From positions 1 through 24,282 of the IMG/VR virus record IMGVR_UViG_3300006916_000373: a stretch of DNA of 24,282 nt. One strand, 5' to 3'. Positions 6,644-16,600 of the stretch are shown here, one piece after another (the stretch's first letter is position 1; every line of letters starts with the position of its first letter). This stretch comes from a virus. A program made the translations under genes and the position numbers. A model generated the notes under the pieces. The model saw nothing but the letters and a program-made list of their open reading frames with translations, was not told where the DNA came from and searched no databases.

Positions 6644-7405
6644 ATGAAAATAAAAGAAAGAGTTGTCGTCTTCCCAGATGTACACTATCCACACCAAGAT
6701 GAAAAGGCATTTAAATGTGCTTTAAACGTTATAAAGGAATTAAAACCTACTGGATTCTTGCTATTAGGAGATTTTGTTGAAGGTGAATCAGTTAGTCATT
6801 GGCAATGGCGTAAAAAGAAACGCCCTCCTCTTGAGTACCAACTTCCTTTTATTGAAAAAGAAATCGAAGAAGGCAATAAAGGACTTGATAGGATTGATGA
6901 GGTTTTGGATAAGGTCAAGTGTAGAAAAAAACAATACGCTCAAGGCAATCATGAATTATGGTTCGACCACTTTGTCGAAGAAAACCCATACCTTGAACAT
7001 TATGGCTCCAGAACAGCATTCAAATTTGATGAACGTGGATACGAATGGCATGACTATGGTGATGTCTTTAAAGTGTTCGGAAGCAAATTATACGCTTATC
7101 ACGGAGGACACTTTATGGGAGTTGCCCATGCAAGAACTCACGCCTTACAAATGGGATGCAACATTATCTACGGACATACTCACGACAGTCAAAAAGCAGT
7201 CATCACCCACATCTCAGGACCACATATGGCATATTCAATGGGATGTTTAGCCGATATGAAAAAAGATTTTCTTAAAGGAAGACCAACAAACTGGACTCAC
7301 AATGTGGGTTTAGTAGATATCTTTACTAATGGAAATTTTAATCTTGTAGTTCTTGACATTACTAATGGCGTTACATCCTATGGAGGGAAAATTATAAGTG
7401 CCTAA
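6644..7405 (+). CDS. Calcineurin-like metallophosphoesterase, 253 aa
   Basis: All blocks of the superfamily are present in order: D-x-H at D12/H14 (FPDVHYPHQD), G-D at D43 (LLLGDFVEG), G-N-H-E at N102/H103 (QGNHELWF), a His block at H153/H156 (YHGGHF), and G-H-T-H at H178/H180. These residues bind the two-metal centre that hydrolyses phosphoesters. The substrate cannot be read from the motifs; nucleic acid ends, cyclic nucleotides or protein phosphate are all possible. The insert at about 48-95 is helical and basic (WQWRKKKRPPLEYQ). GAGGA lies just before the ATG. It is an enzyme gene placed among late structural and lysis genes; a role in the virion or in late host takeover is inference. Confidence 0.9.
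   Translation: MKIKERVVVFPDVHYPHQDEKAFKCALNVIKELKPTGFLLLGDFVEGESVSHWQWRKKKRPPLEYQLPFIEKEIEEGNKGLDRIDEVLDKVKCRKKQYAQGNHELWFDHFVEENPYLEHYGSRTAFKFDERGYEWHDYGDVFKVFGSKLYAYHGGHFMGVAHARTHALQMGCNIIYGHTHDSQKAVITHISGPHMAYSMGCLADMKKDFLKGRPTNWTHNVGLVDIFTNGNFNLVVLDITNGVTSYGGKIISA
7382..7387 (+). promoter_or_regulatory. Shine-Dalgarno GGAGGG for the GTG start at 7398
   Basis: GGAGGG lies ten bases before GTG 7398, within the end of the phosphoesterase gene. It supports this non-ATG start, which overlaps the upstream stop by eight bases. Confidence 0.65.
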
Positions 7406-10400
7406 ACAGTCAAAATCATTAAGAGACTTTAGCGGAGGAGTTGCTAAAGGAGTAGACGTTCTATCTTTAAAAGATAATCAAATGGCAGAATGCGTCAATT
7501 TTATACCAGACAATGTTGGTAAACTTAAAATTGTACCAAGCGAAGCCAACGCTTCTACAAATGAATTAAACACAGAGCTACCCGATGGCTATACAAGGAA
7601 TATTCATGCGTGGTCTGCTGATTTTAATTTATCAGACCCTAGCCAAAGTAATAACATAACAGCTCCAACTGTTACAGAAGTACAAGCATCCAAAAGAGCC
7701 AATATGGAGTTATACTTTACTCCTTTTCAGTCTCCTATTCCTGGCAGTGATTCAGAGGTTGATTATGCAGAAAGAGCATTAATAATCAAAGATGTTGATA
7801 GAGATGAGTACTTTATAAATACAGTGGTTAATAATCCCATGAGAGAAAACTTTGAATCAAAAGTTCCAAAGAATTCTATTCAAGGTCTAACACTAAATGC
7901 ATTAGAAAAGATGAGCCATAAGCATTATTTAGCATCTTCTGAAGAGGGTTCAGATTATACCGACCCTACTATTCCATGGCATTTTAAAACATTGGCTGGT
8001 GGCGATACTAGATTAAATGGCTCAAATACAGTAAAAGCTTCTTTTGGTCCAATTGATTCAAATAATGTTCATGGATTTGTAGGAAACAGTCCTCAGGCTG
8101 TAAACATGAATTCTGCTCTTGATAGCAATTGGCTTGATGCAAATAAGACATTTGAAAGTAATACAAACGTGTACATAGATACTCCAGTTGAAAACGCAAG
8201 GGGTAAGAATTTTAATTATGTTAATTCAGAAGGCAACACCGTTTATCCTACCACTAATAGAAATGGCGGTGCGTTTAAAATAGAATCTGTCCCCAATGGA
8301 GGTTCAGCTAACAATAGCACCAATACGATTGAATTTGGGCATACTGCTTTTAATGCTTCTGCATCTCAAAATGACGCATATGCTTATCGAATGGTCATTG
8401 AATGGGATTACTGGGGAAAGATAAATATTCGCTTTCCAAATGAGGAGCCTGATGGAGCTATTAACTATGCACATGGTAAAGGATTTAGACCTGTTGGTAA
8501 TAGTAGCACTGCTGACCCTAAAAAAACTATTGAAGGAACAACATATACTTATAAACAATTAGCTCCAATTTTTCACAAACACAGTTTTGAAGATAAATTC
8601 ACAAATCAGAATATTACCAATCAAATGGTTAGTGAAAGTGGGGCGTTTTATTACATGATGAATCACAATCCTTATTTTGGTGCATTTAGCGAATGGACAT
8701 ACAATCTTGACAATATTTCTAGATTTGAGACTGCTACGTACGGCGTTACTGTTAAGTATTATACAAACGTTACTCAAACAGCAGAAGCGTCAATTACAAG
8801 AACGTATGATGTCGAGATAGGGCAAACTGCAATGGACATAAGGGCAGGTTTATTTTACGATGCTGATGGAATAATTGCAGAGATACCTACAGACCATCAA
8901 GTCAAATTTGAAATAGTAGGTGGTAAAGTTAGAATATTTCAAGACACGGATACTGTTAAGGCTTACGGAATAAAAGAGGTAACTGTTAGCAAGACAAACA
9001 TTGTAGACCATGGCGATAAGGTAACCCATGGTCAACGATATCAGCATTTAGTTGCAATTACAAATCAAAATTCAATGTCAACTGTATACTCAATGGAAAA
9101 TGACACATGGATAGATTGGCAAATGGATTTCAAATTCAATGAAACTGAATGGATAGGAACTGTAAATGTAGGAAACAACAGTACAAATGGAACGTATGCT
9201 ACAATGTCTACTGGTTCGCATCCTAGTTTAGTTGGAAAGCAAGTCAGAGGAACAGGTATTGCTCCAGGCACTACCATTACAGCTCAAAATACTGGAGTGT
9301 CTCCTGCTACGATAACCTTAAGCACTGCTAGTACTTCTGCTGTGTCGAATGCAACGGTTTATTATTGGGATTCATCTACAAATGTAGACGTAACATATAT
9401 GGATGCAGAGGGGCATTTGTTTGGCAGTGATGCGACTTTTAAAGATTACAACAGACCTCAGTGGTTTGGGTATTTAGATTTAAATCATACTTATTTAAAG
9501 ACTCAGTTTGATAGCGTTAGTAATAATTACAATAGCAATAGTCCTCAAGTTGAAATGGCTAAGGGATTTACTACAGACGCTTTATGCCCTAATCCTTATA
9601 GAATAAAGATTACAAACAGTCCAGCCACAGCTTTAAAAGGTCAAGATACTCATATTGCCACAAAGGTAGATGGGCTTTTTTCTTTCTTAGATGGAACAAC
9701 AGATGAGACATTGGTAAAAAGCAACCCCAATCATTCCACTACTTGGGGAAGTCATCCCTTAGGAATAAAGATTCAATACGATTGGCTAGATGGTCAGGAT
9801 AGCGAAGCTGGTTCTTTAATGCCAGGTTCTTTCTTAAAAAAAGAATTAACGGAGTTTTATTTTAGCTACGTATATGAAGGGGGATATGTAAGTCAACCTC
9901 AGCAATTCTATCAACATACCTACAATGCTGGAAACAGTGGAGCTGATTCAATAAATAAAGCTTTTTCTACTGCTCCAAAAGCAGATTCTTGTGCGTTAGG
10001 ATTGCACATTGGAATTGGTCCACAATTAATTAGCGGAAAAGGAAACAATGCTTCTTGGTCTGGATTATCAGAAAAAGATGGTGTACTAAACACTCGCTTA
10101 AAAGGGGTAGAGATATATGCTAGATTTAATAATACAGACCCAAATAATATTTATCTTATCTGTGAGGTCGATTTAAATAAAGGATGGAAGTCCTTTGCAA
10201 CAGGAACATGGAAAGAGTTTACAACTTTTGGCAATGTTTCTCATTATGGCACTAGCTACGCCAATACTTCAGGAGGTCCAGTAACAGACCATATTATTTA
10301 TAAGGCAGTACCAACGTTTGAAAGCTTTTACAATAGGTATCAATTAGCCTGGGACGAACCAATTGGGTTTGAAAGCGATGGAACTGGTTGGAAAACAGCT

Positions 10401-11150
10401 TGTGTTTTTAATAGAAGAGCTTATTATGGCAATGTTAGGATTAAAGGAAAGGACGACCAACTGAATTATTACCCTGACGGAATTCTAAAGTCAGCTTTGG
10501 GTATGTATGCTACGGTTGGAGAAAGCAATTTAATCGAAGCAACTGTGAACGATGGGGATGATATTGTAGCCTTAAGAGTTACAGGTAATAAATTATGTCA
10601 ATTCAAGAAGTATTCTCTAACCATAATGGGCATTAAAACGCTCGAGAATGGGGAGAATCGTGAGGAAATTGAAGAGACCCTACATCATGTTGGCTTAGAG
10701 AATGATAACCAGATTTGCGACACTCCTTATGGCTTGTTTTGGATTAGTCGAAGTGGTGTATATTTATACAATGGACAAAACTTTAAATCTTTAACATCAA
10801 ATTCAGAAGGCAGTCTTATTGATAAAAGCCAATGGGAGAATTTTTATGGAAAAAGAACTCATATTGGATATGATGCTTATTGGAATCAGGTTCATATTTG
10901 CAAAGACACTATTTCAAATACAGAAACCATTATATATAACTTTAATACTGGAGCTTTTACAGATGGATTGGGTATGTATGGAGGTGCAAAAAAGACTGGT
11001 TTTGTTACTGACAGAGAAGGGCATTTACTTTGGGCTGAACAAGTGGCTCAAGGTTCACAAGGAACTGCTGTAAACCCTAGTAAAACAAATAAATTAACGG
11101 AGCTAGGGAGCCAAATACAAACTGCTCCACCACCAGCATCGGGAGATTAA
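7398..11150 (+). CDS. Large tail structural protein (stopper/tubular-type), 1250 aa
   Basis: A GTG start gives MPKQSKSLRDFSGGVAKGVD, followed by V-L-S-L-K-D-N-Q-M-A-E and a 'PDNVGKLKI' strand. This N-terminus is like those of phage tail/neck proteins (x-DFSGG-(I/V/L)-N type) that sit near the portal. The body is beta-rich and long. Near residues 590-655 a VGKQVRGTGIAPGTTITA block followed by TITLSTAS is a recurrent small beta domain, probably inserted. The C-terminal 200 residues contain NDGDDIVALRV and GLFWISRSGVYLYNG, the repeated strand-turn pattern of a beta-propeller-like domain, as in T7 gp12-type tubular proteins. The last ~20 residues are polar and Pro-rich. Exact tail position is inferred; a virion structural role is well supported by motifs and context. 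Confidence 0.75.
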   Translation: MPKQSKSLRDFSGGVAKGVDVLSLKDNQMAECVNFIPDNVGKLKIVPSEANASTNELNTELPDGYTRNIHAWSADFNLSDPSQSNNITAPTVTEVQASKRANMELYFTPFQSPIPGSDSEVDYAERALIIKDVDRDEYFINTVVNNPMRENFESKVPKNSIQGLTLNALEKMSHKHYLASSEEGSDYTDPTIPWHFKTLAGGDTRLNGSNTVKASFGPIDSNNVHGFVGNSPQAVNMNSALDSNWLDANKTFESNTNVYIDTPVENARGKNFNYVNSEGNTVYPTTNRNGGAFKIESVPNGGSANNSTNTIEFGHTAFNASASQNDAYAYRMVIEWDYWGKINIRFPNEEPDGAINYAHGKGFRPVGNSSTADPKKTIEGTTYTYKQLAPIFHKHSFEDKFTNQNITNQMVSESGAFYYMMNHNPYFGAFSEWTYNLDNISRFETATYGVTVKYYTNVTQTAEASITRTYDVEIGQTAMDIRAGLFYDADGIIAEIPTDHQVKFEIVGGKVRIFQDTDTVKAYGIKEVTVSKTNIVDHGDKVTHGQRYQHLVAITNQNSMSTVYSMENDTWIDWQMDFKFNETEWIGTVNVGNNSTNGTYATMSTGSHPSLVGKQVRGTGIAPGTTITAQNTGVSPATITLSTASTSAVSNATVYYWDSSTNVDVTYMDAEGHLFGSDATFKDYNRPQWFGYLDLNHTYLKTQFDSVSNNYNSNSPQVEMAKGFTTDALCPNPYRIKITNSPATALKGQDTHIATKVDGLFSFLDGTTDETLVKSNPNHSTTWGSHPLGIKIQYDWLDGQDSEAGSLMPGSFLKKELTEFYFSYVYEGGYVSQPQQFYQHTYNAGNSGADSINKAFSTAPKADSCALGLHIGIGPQLISGKGNNASWSGLSEKDGVLNTRLKGVEIYARFNNTDPNNIYLICEVDLNKGWKSFATGTWKEFTTFGNVSHYGTSYANTSGGPVTDHIIYKAVPTFESFYNRYQLAWDEPIGFESDGTGWKTACVFNRRAYYGNVRIKGKDDQLNYYPDGILKSALGMYATVGESNLIEATVNDGDDIVALRVTGNKLCQFKKYSLTIMGIKTLENGENREEIEETLHHVGLENDNQICDTPYGLFWISRSGVYLYNGQNFKSLTSNSEGSLIDKSQWENFYGKRTHIGYDAYWNQVHICKDTISNTETIIYNFNTGAFTDGLGMYGGAKKTGFVTDREGHLLWAEQVAQGSQGTAVNPSKTNKLTELGSQIQTAPPPASGD

Positions 11151-11590
11151 TGGCAATACTATTAAAATCAACAACGTCAGATAGAAAAGCTATCTCTTCT
11201 GGTAAACTAATTACCAAGCATTACGACATGGGCGATATTAGTATTAATAAAAAATTCAACAGATGTAGTATTACTTACAAGATGCGTGATATTGGAATTA
11301 GTCCTTTAAAAATCACATATAGATTAGATGAAGCTGGTTCTTTTGTTGACTTCGATACAGTAAACGACAATGAGTTTTCTGTTTATGACAATGGAGCTAG
11401 GCTGTCCAGAACAAATGGAAAAATAAAAACCGCAGAATTTGATTTTATTAAAAACAATAAATACGGTAAAGTAGTTCAAATAAAAATTGCATATATCACA
11501 TCTGGTATGGGTTACAACTCAAGTACTTCCATAGACGATTTTGAACTTTCAGATATTACCTTTACTTACAGACCAATCAACAGGAATTAA
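11150..11590 (+). CDS. Small beta-rich structural protein, 146 aa
   Basis: ATG 11150 overlaps the stop of the large tail protein (TAATGG), so the pair is translationally coupled. The protein is almost wholly beta: alternating strands such as CSITYKMRDIGISPLKITYR and VVQIKIAYIT, a KHYDMGDISINKKF start, and a C-terminal FELSDITFTYRPINRN strand. There is no membrane segment and no catalytic motif. It looks like a jelly-roll or Ig-like sandwich that partners or caps the preceding large protein. In related phages this sort of strand-rich tail may be fused to the large protein; that is an inference. Function unknown; structural role likely. Confidence 0.65.
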   Translation: MAILLKSTTSDRKAISSGKLITKHYDMGDISINKKFNRCSITYKMRDIGISPLKITYRLDEAGSFVDFDTVNDNEFSVYDNGARLSRTNGKIKTAEFDFIKNNKYGKVVQIKIAYITSGMGYNSSTSIDDFELSDITFTYRPINRN

Positions 11591-11591
11591 C

Positions 11592-12086
11592 ATGGCAGAT
11601 AATTATTCAAAACATAGTAGTAAGTCAGACGTAGCCGATTATTGGGCGTATGATAGAAAAAAGAGATACAGAACAGACCTAGCATTAAAAGCTGGTCCAA
11701 CAGTTGGTGATTGGTTGGCTAAGGACTATAAAGCAACTAAGCTTGCAAAATCAAAAGCAGGGACCACAGTTCAAAAAGCAAAAACAGGAACCCAAAGCAA
11801 AGGACTGTTGTCCAAAGTGCTTACTTACGGTGATGATTCAGCTACTTTCTTAGGAGGTGCAGAGCAAGCTGTGGCAAAAGGAATAACTTCCCCAGTTACA
11901 GGTTTAGGAAGCTTGGCAACAAAGGCTGGATTTGCAAAAACTGGAGGCTTGCTAACTGGAGCAGGTACCGCAGTTCAAGGAGCATTAACATCAATGGGAC
12001 CAGTGGGTTGGGCTTTATTAGCAGGGACATTATTTATGGCTAATAAAGGTAAAGGTGGAGCAACAAAAATAAAAGGGAGTTACTAA
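11592..12086 (+). CDS. Gly/Ala-rich membrane-active internal virion protein, 164 aa
   Basis: The start is ATG 11592, six bases after AGGA; an in-frame ATG 51 bases earlier lies inside the preceding gene and lacks a ribosome site. The N-terminal 75 residues are polar and basic (DYWAYDRKKRYRTDLALK; then a Lys/Thr/Gly-rich stretch). The C-terminal half is Gly/Ala-rich, and residues 119-150 (GGLLTGAGTAVQGALTSMGP plus VGWALLAGTLFM) could insert in a membrane. Short basic proteins with such glycine-rich membrane segments are typical of phage ejection (internal core) proteins, like T7 gp14. It opens a coupled block leading to the giant protein. The role in DNA ejection is inferred from composition and position, not from a family motif. 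Confidence 0.65.
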   Translation: MADNYSKHSSKSDVADYWAYDRKKRYRTDLALKAGPTVGDWLAKDYKATKLAKSKAGTTVQKAKTGTQSKGLLSKVLTYGDDSATFLGGAEQAVAKGITSPVTGLGSLATKAGFAKTGGLLTGAGTAVQGALTSMGPVGWALLAGTLFMANKGKGGATKIKGSY

Positions 12087-12541
12087 TGTCTAAAACATAC
12101 AATGAGGCAGAAGCATGGGCTCTTGGTTCAGGAAGTAAAGCTGGAAGATGGTGGGATACTTGGATTGGAAGAGACGGTTTCTTTTCATTTCTTGGTGGGT
12201 CAAAAGCAAGAAAACAAAGAAATGTGATTTCAAGTATTAGTAGGGAAATAGCAAATATAGAAAAGAGAAAAGGAGACATTTTTCCAAACGCAATGGGCAA
12301 TTTTAATAGAAGGACCATGAGCGATTGGAATGCTCTTCAAAGTAAGAACTCTGGTTCTCCTCTTACTCTGGCTACTGACACAGGAAAGAATTTTAATTTT
12401 CAAAATCAAATTTCAACAGCAGTTAATAACACAAACGCTTCATTAACAGACACAATTGGCAAGGCACAAGACAGATTATGGGCTCAAGAAGACCAAATAG
12501 CTAATTTAAAAGCAGAACAAGAATCAATAAGGAATTCATAA
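12086..12541 (+). CDS. Probable internal virion protein, 151 aa
   Basis: ATG 12086 overlaps the previous stop (TAATG). The first 45 residues are Trp/Gly/Phe-rich with basic residues (GRWWDTWIGRDGFFSFLGGS, then KARKQR), suggesting a membrane-surface segment. The remainder is helical: VISSISREIANIEKRKGD, a Ser/Asn/Thr-rich linker near 90-115, and a terminal coiled coil (DRLWAQEDQIANLKAEQE). I do not recognise a family. Its position between the Gly-rich protein and the coiled-coil protein, all coupled to the giant gene, suggests a component of the ejected internal complex. Confidence 0.6.
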   Translation: MSKTYNEAEAWALGSGSKAGRWWDTWIGRDGFFSFLGGSKARKQRNVISSISREIANIEKRKGDIFPNAMGNFNRRTMSDWNALQSKNSGSPLTLATDTGKNFNFQNQISTAVNNTNASLTDTIGKAQDRLWAQEDQIANLKAEQESIRNS

Positions 12542-12542
12542 C

Positions 12543-13604
12543 ATGGCACAAGATGACGCAGTATTAGAAATATTAGGCTCGCTTTTAGGTGGGGCAATGC
12601 AAGGCAGTATGCAAAGCGATGCTGTCGATAAACAGATTCAAGCGAATGAGGATATTACCTTATTAAAAGATTCTTTGGGCATGGGAAACATGAGGTTGCA
12701 AGACTCTTTAAATAGAGAGAACGCACTGCTTCAAGACTCATTAAGTCGAGATGCAGAGATGAGTAAACTTCAAATGCAAGATTCATTAGCAAACGATAGC
12801 TATCAACAAAATCAGTTATTTGCAGACTCTTTACGCACAAAGAATCAATCAACGATAGATTCAATGAAACAGGTGATGCAAGACGATAGTCAAGCACATG
12901 ACATGGACTTACAAAGAACCAGGTCTCTTTTAGGGCTTATTCCTGCTCAAACTTCTCTTGCTACACAAGGAATAGCAGATGACATTTCATCTCTTGACCA
13001 GAAATACGGTGCAGTACAGGCTAAAATGGCGTTGCGTAATCAGGGAATTGCAGATGCAAAGTCAACTCCTATTGACCTTGAGCATTTAAGAGGTAAAAAA
13101 TTAAGAGAGTTCTTTGATGAGTCTCCTTTTATGGGTCTAAATGAATCAGATATTATTGATAGTTACAATGATGCTAAGACAAATGAAAGACAACCATTGG
13201 ATTTTGCAATAAATACAGCCATCAAGCTTCCTGCCAGTAACCCAAAAAGACAAAGTATGGTCAAATTAGTAGACGATATGCTTGAAAAACTTGGAGTTAC
13301 GTATAATGAAGCAGGTGAAAGGCAGACTGGTGGTATTTACGATGACTTTACTGATGGCGATTTTGGACTAGGCGGAGGCACAGACCCTCAGGGACAATCA
13401 GCCAAAGCAATTATTGAAGAGCTAGAAACGTATAGGACCATGCTTTCTGGTGGAGAAAAAAGCATTGACCAGTTATATGAGATTTCTCCTGAAGAACGAG
13501 AACTTTATGATTCTTATGGTGTTACTAAAGGTGCAAAGAAAAAAGAGATAAGAGACTTGGAAAGAGACGTTATTACAAAGTTAATTGAGCAATTAAGTAA
13601 ATGA
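12543..13604 (+). CDS. Coiled-coil internal virion protein with D-S-L repeats, 353 aa
   Basis: ATG 12543 follows the previous stop by one base, with AGGA nine bases upstream. The N-terminus AVLEILGSLLGGAMQGSMQS is a Gly/Ala/Met-rich helix. From residue 43 to 108 there is a repeat with D-S-L at 43, 54, 65, 80 and 95 and D-S-M at 106, i.e. spacings 11, 11, 15, 15, 11, which points to a right-handed coiled coil. Residues 125-353 are helical and polar with a short acidic Gly-rich region near 267-282 (YDDFTDGDFGLGGGTD). The stop overlaps the giant gene's start (ATGA), so translation is coupled. A T7 gp15/N4-like internal protein is the likely role, from layout only. Confidence 0.65.
   Translation: MAQDDAVLEILGSLLGGAMQGSMQSDAVDKQIQANEDITLLKDSLGMGNMRLQDSLNRENALLQDSLSRDAEMSKLQMQDSLANDSYQQNQLFADSLRTKNQSTIDSMKQVMQDDSQAHDMDLQRTRSLLGLIPAQTSLATQGIADDISSLDQKYGAVQAKMALRNQGIADAKSTPIDLEHLRGKKLREFFDESPFMGLNESDIIDSYNDAKTNERQPLDFAINTAIKLPASNPKRQSMVKLVDDMLEKLGVTYNEAGERQTGGIYDDFTDGDFGLGGGTDPQGQSAKAIIEELETYRTMLSGGEKSIDQLYEISPEERELYDSYGVTKGAKKKEIRDLERDVITKLIEQLSK
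12669..12866 (+). repeat. Hendecad/15-residue D-S-L repeat (protein level)
   Basis: Six copies of (Q/K/A/I)-D-S-(L/M) lie at residues 43, 54, 65, 80, 95 and 106 of the 353-aa protein, spaced 11, 11, 15, 15 and 11. The DNA core is roughly aagaytcnttr. Both 11/3 and 15/4 periods suit a right-handed helix bundle. Confidence 0.7.
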
Positions 13605-16600
13605 CCCCTTATGAAACTAGGGTAAAATTAAGAGCTTATCGTTTTAACAACTCTCGTTTTAGCCCAGAAGAAGCTTCTGAATTAGAAAGATACGCTAAAT
13701 TGTATGGCGTGCCTTTTGGAAAGAAAGGTACAGAGCTACCTCAAAACGCTCCTCAAAGCAATGTTCTATCTCAGTTTAGTTCAGGATTTACAGAAGGGTT
13801 TCTTGGTCCTATTGCAATGGGTGGCTGGTCTGAAGACCCACAAGACGAATTTCAATCTATTGCCCACAGCGTAGGGCATTTATTAGGATTTGCATTCCCT
13901 ATGGCTGGTAGCCTTGTTTCATTTGGGGGCTCAGGTATAGCAAGGCTGGGGTTAATGGGCACTGGAAAAGTTGCTAGAGGATTTCAATCTGCAGGTAAAA
14001 CTGTAGGTAGCGTTGGGCAGGCTATGAAAAAAGGAAAATCTGTACCTTTATTCGTTGGCGATAAGGCAGTAGATGCCACAAAAAAGATAATGGCAAACGC
14101 TGGTTTTGAAGCTGGGAAATATCTTAAGGCAGGTGAAGCAGTCACTCATAAAGCTAAGTTGATTGATATGGCATTTCAAGCACAGCATTTATCTGTGGCA
14201 AGTGCTGTAAGTGGTATGTGGAATGGGCAAGATGATGAAGTAGATAATTTAATATTTGGAGCAGTTGCAGGAGGATTCTTTGGAGGATTGGGAAACTTTG
14301 TTCGTATAGGAAATATGGTTCAACATCCTAATAAAGTTGTTAGTGACGCAGGGAAACGTTCCTTATGGCAACATTCTAAAGAATTTTCTAATACATTATG
14401 GGATAATAGAGGGCAAATCCTAAGAGGAGCATTAGGTTCTGCATTTCAAGGTGGAATGGCAACAGCTCAAGGTGCTCCAACTGCTACGCAAATATATGAA
14501 TATGGATTGGGTGCTTTTTTTGGGTATGGTGCTCACGGTGTTGTAGAAAAGAAATCAACAGAATTTTTTAATAGGTACAATGAAAAGAAAGAAGACGGTA
14601 TTTTAAAAAGAGACTTTACAGAAATGAGAGATATGCTTAATTCTGAAGCATATAAAGAATTACCATTGGAATCTCAACAACTTGTTAAAGAAAAGTATTC
14701 TCAGCATATAGGTGATATCTGGGATAGAATGGAAAATTCAAAATTAGATAGAAATGACCCAGATTCTGTAGCAAGTGTAGTGTTGGCAGAAAAAATAGTA
14801 GAGCCTTACAATGAAGCTTTAAATAAAAAAGCAGAAGATTTTGGAAAGAAAGTAGAAAACCTTGAACCTCACGAAATAGCAGAAGTAAAAGCAGAGTTAC
14901 TTGATATGGTACCTAGGTCTTATAGAAAACAGCAAGAAATGAATATAATTGCTGAAGGGGTTATGAGGCAAATACGTGACCCTAAGATTGAACCAGAAGG
15001 AAAGGTTAAGGAAATTGCAGATAAGCTTACACCTGAAGAGCTTGCACAAGTAAAAGAAGGATACATAGACCCACTTGAAAAAAGAATTAAAGAGCATTTT
15101 GAAGAACTACCAAAAGAAAAAATAGAAGTAACCAGTCAAGATATACTTAAAGCAGAAGAGGTAATCCTTTCAGACCAACCTGAAGTAATTGTTGAACCAG
15201 TAATAAAACGATTTTTAAATCAACTGCAAAAAGAATCCGATATTTACGATGGCAATGAAGTGCTAGAGCACGCTGTAAAAACTTACAATGAGTTAATCCC
15301 AAAGACAGAAGGTGGTAAAAAAGATACACGATTCATCCCTGTTCGTGGAATGGTAAAAGAATACATACAAATCGTCCAAGACAAATTTCCAGGAATTAGA
15401 GTAACCCCTGAAATGCAGAACAGTTTAACCCAAATGTTCACAAGACTATCGCAAGGCATTTTACGACCTATTGTTAGCTTTAATAAAACAAAGAAAAAAA
15501 CATCGAGCATATGGGGCTTTAATGCCCTAAAGAAAAAGGTAGTAGGGTATGAGCCTAGGTCTGCTGATGAAAAAATGCATGAAAAACTTTGGGGAGATGA
15601 GGTTACTGTAAGAGAATTCGCAGAGATTGTTGACAAAAAAGGCAATACTTACGTCACTTTAAAACCATATGAAAGAGTATGGAATAGTAAAACAAGACAA
15701 TTTGAAATGGTCATGTCAAAAGAAGACTGGCTAAATGTGACCAAAGGATTAAATAAAAAAAATCAGTACCTCAAGATACCCAAAAAAGATGGAGGGGTTG
15801 AAAGAATCTATGAGTACCACCCTGAAACCCAAAATTTTGAATTAAAAACAATTATAAATGAAGTCGTAAAGAAATCAAACAGTAAGTTAATTACCAAAAA
15901 CCTTCTTAATAAATACATTGAAAAAGATTATAAAGTCTGGTTAGAAACTATGGGTTATGACCCTGTAAAAGACAAAGCAATTATTGAAAATAAAGGATTA
16001 CGTAATCTATATAATAAGGCATTCAAATCGAATTATCTCTATGAAAAGAATTGGAACTTTAAAAGTGCTATTGCTCGAGTAAAACGTGAAGCATTGTTGT
16101 CTTCAAAGTCATTCTACGAACAAGACTCTAAATTCTTTAAAGACATCACCAAGGGTACTGGTGAAATTAATATTATAGCCATAGAAGCAGAAAAGAACTT
16201 ACTGAGTAGAGCTGGCGAGATTGGTAAAAAGTGGCTTAATGTAGAAGGAAAACAGCCAGAAACATTCTGGACTGTTGATAAGAACGGAAAACTGGTTAAG
16301 CAGGCTTGGGAAAGCAAGATTGATGGCTGGTTGGTTATGCATTCAGACCTGTACAAAAGGTTTATGGAGGCAAACGGATTTAAAGGGACAGATATGTCTC
16401 ATATGAAACCAGCAGTAGCAGTTACCATGCCAGATGGAAGCTTATTCTTAGTTAAAGGAGGAGTTCATCCTGGTGCAAAGGCTTACAACGATGCAATGCC
16501 TAGTAAAAATTCAATGATAGTAGTAACCTCTGCAATTAAAGCTATGCCAGAAGGAACAAAAGTATATAGAGGGCAGGCTAAGAAGAATGGTAAATACGAA

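Noticed and set aside
6774-7250. 158-codon + strand frame inside the phosphoesterase gene
   Set aside because: It lies wholly within a gene that has all catalytic motifs in another frame; its composition shows no family signal and it has no convincing ribosome site.
11541-11591. Earlier in-frame ATG giving a 181-aa form of the Gly-rich protein
   Set aside because: It would overlap the preceding gene by 50 bases; AGGA sits six bases before ATG 11592 instead.
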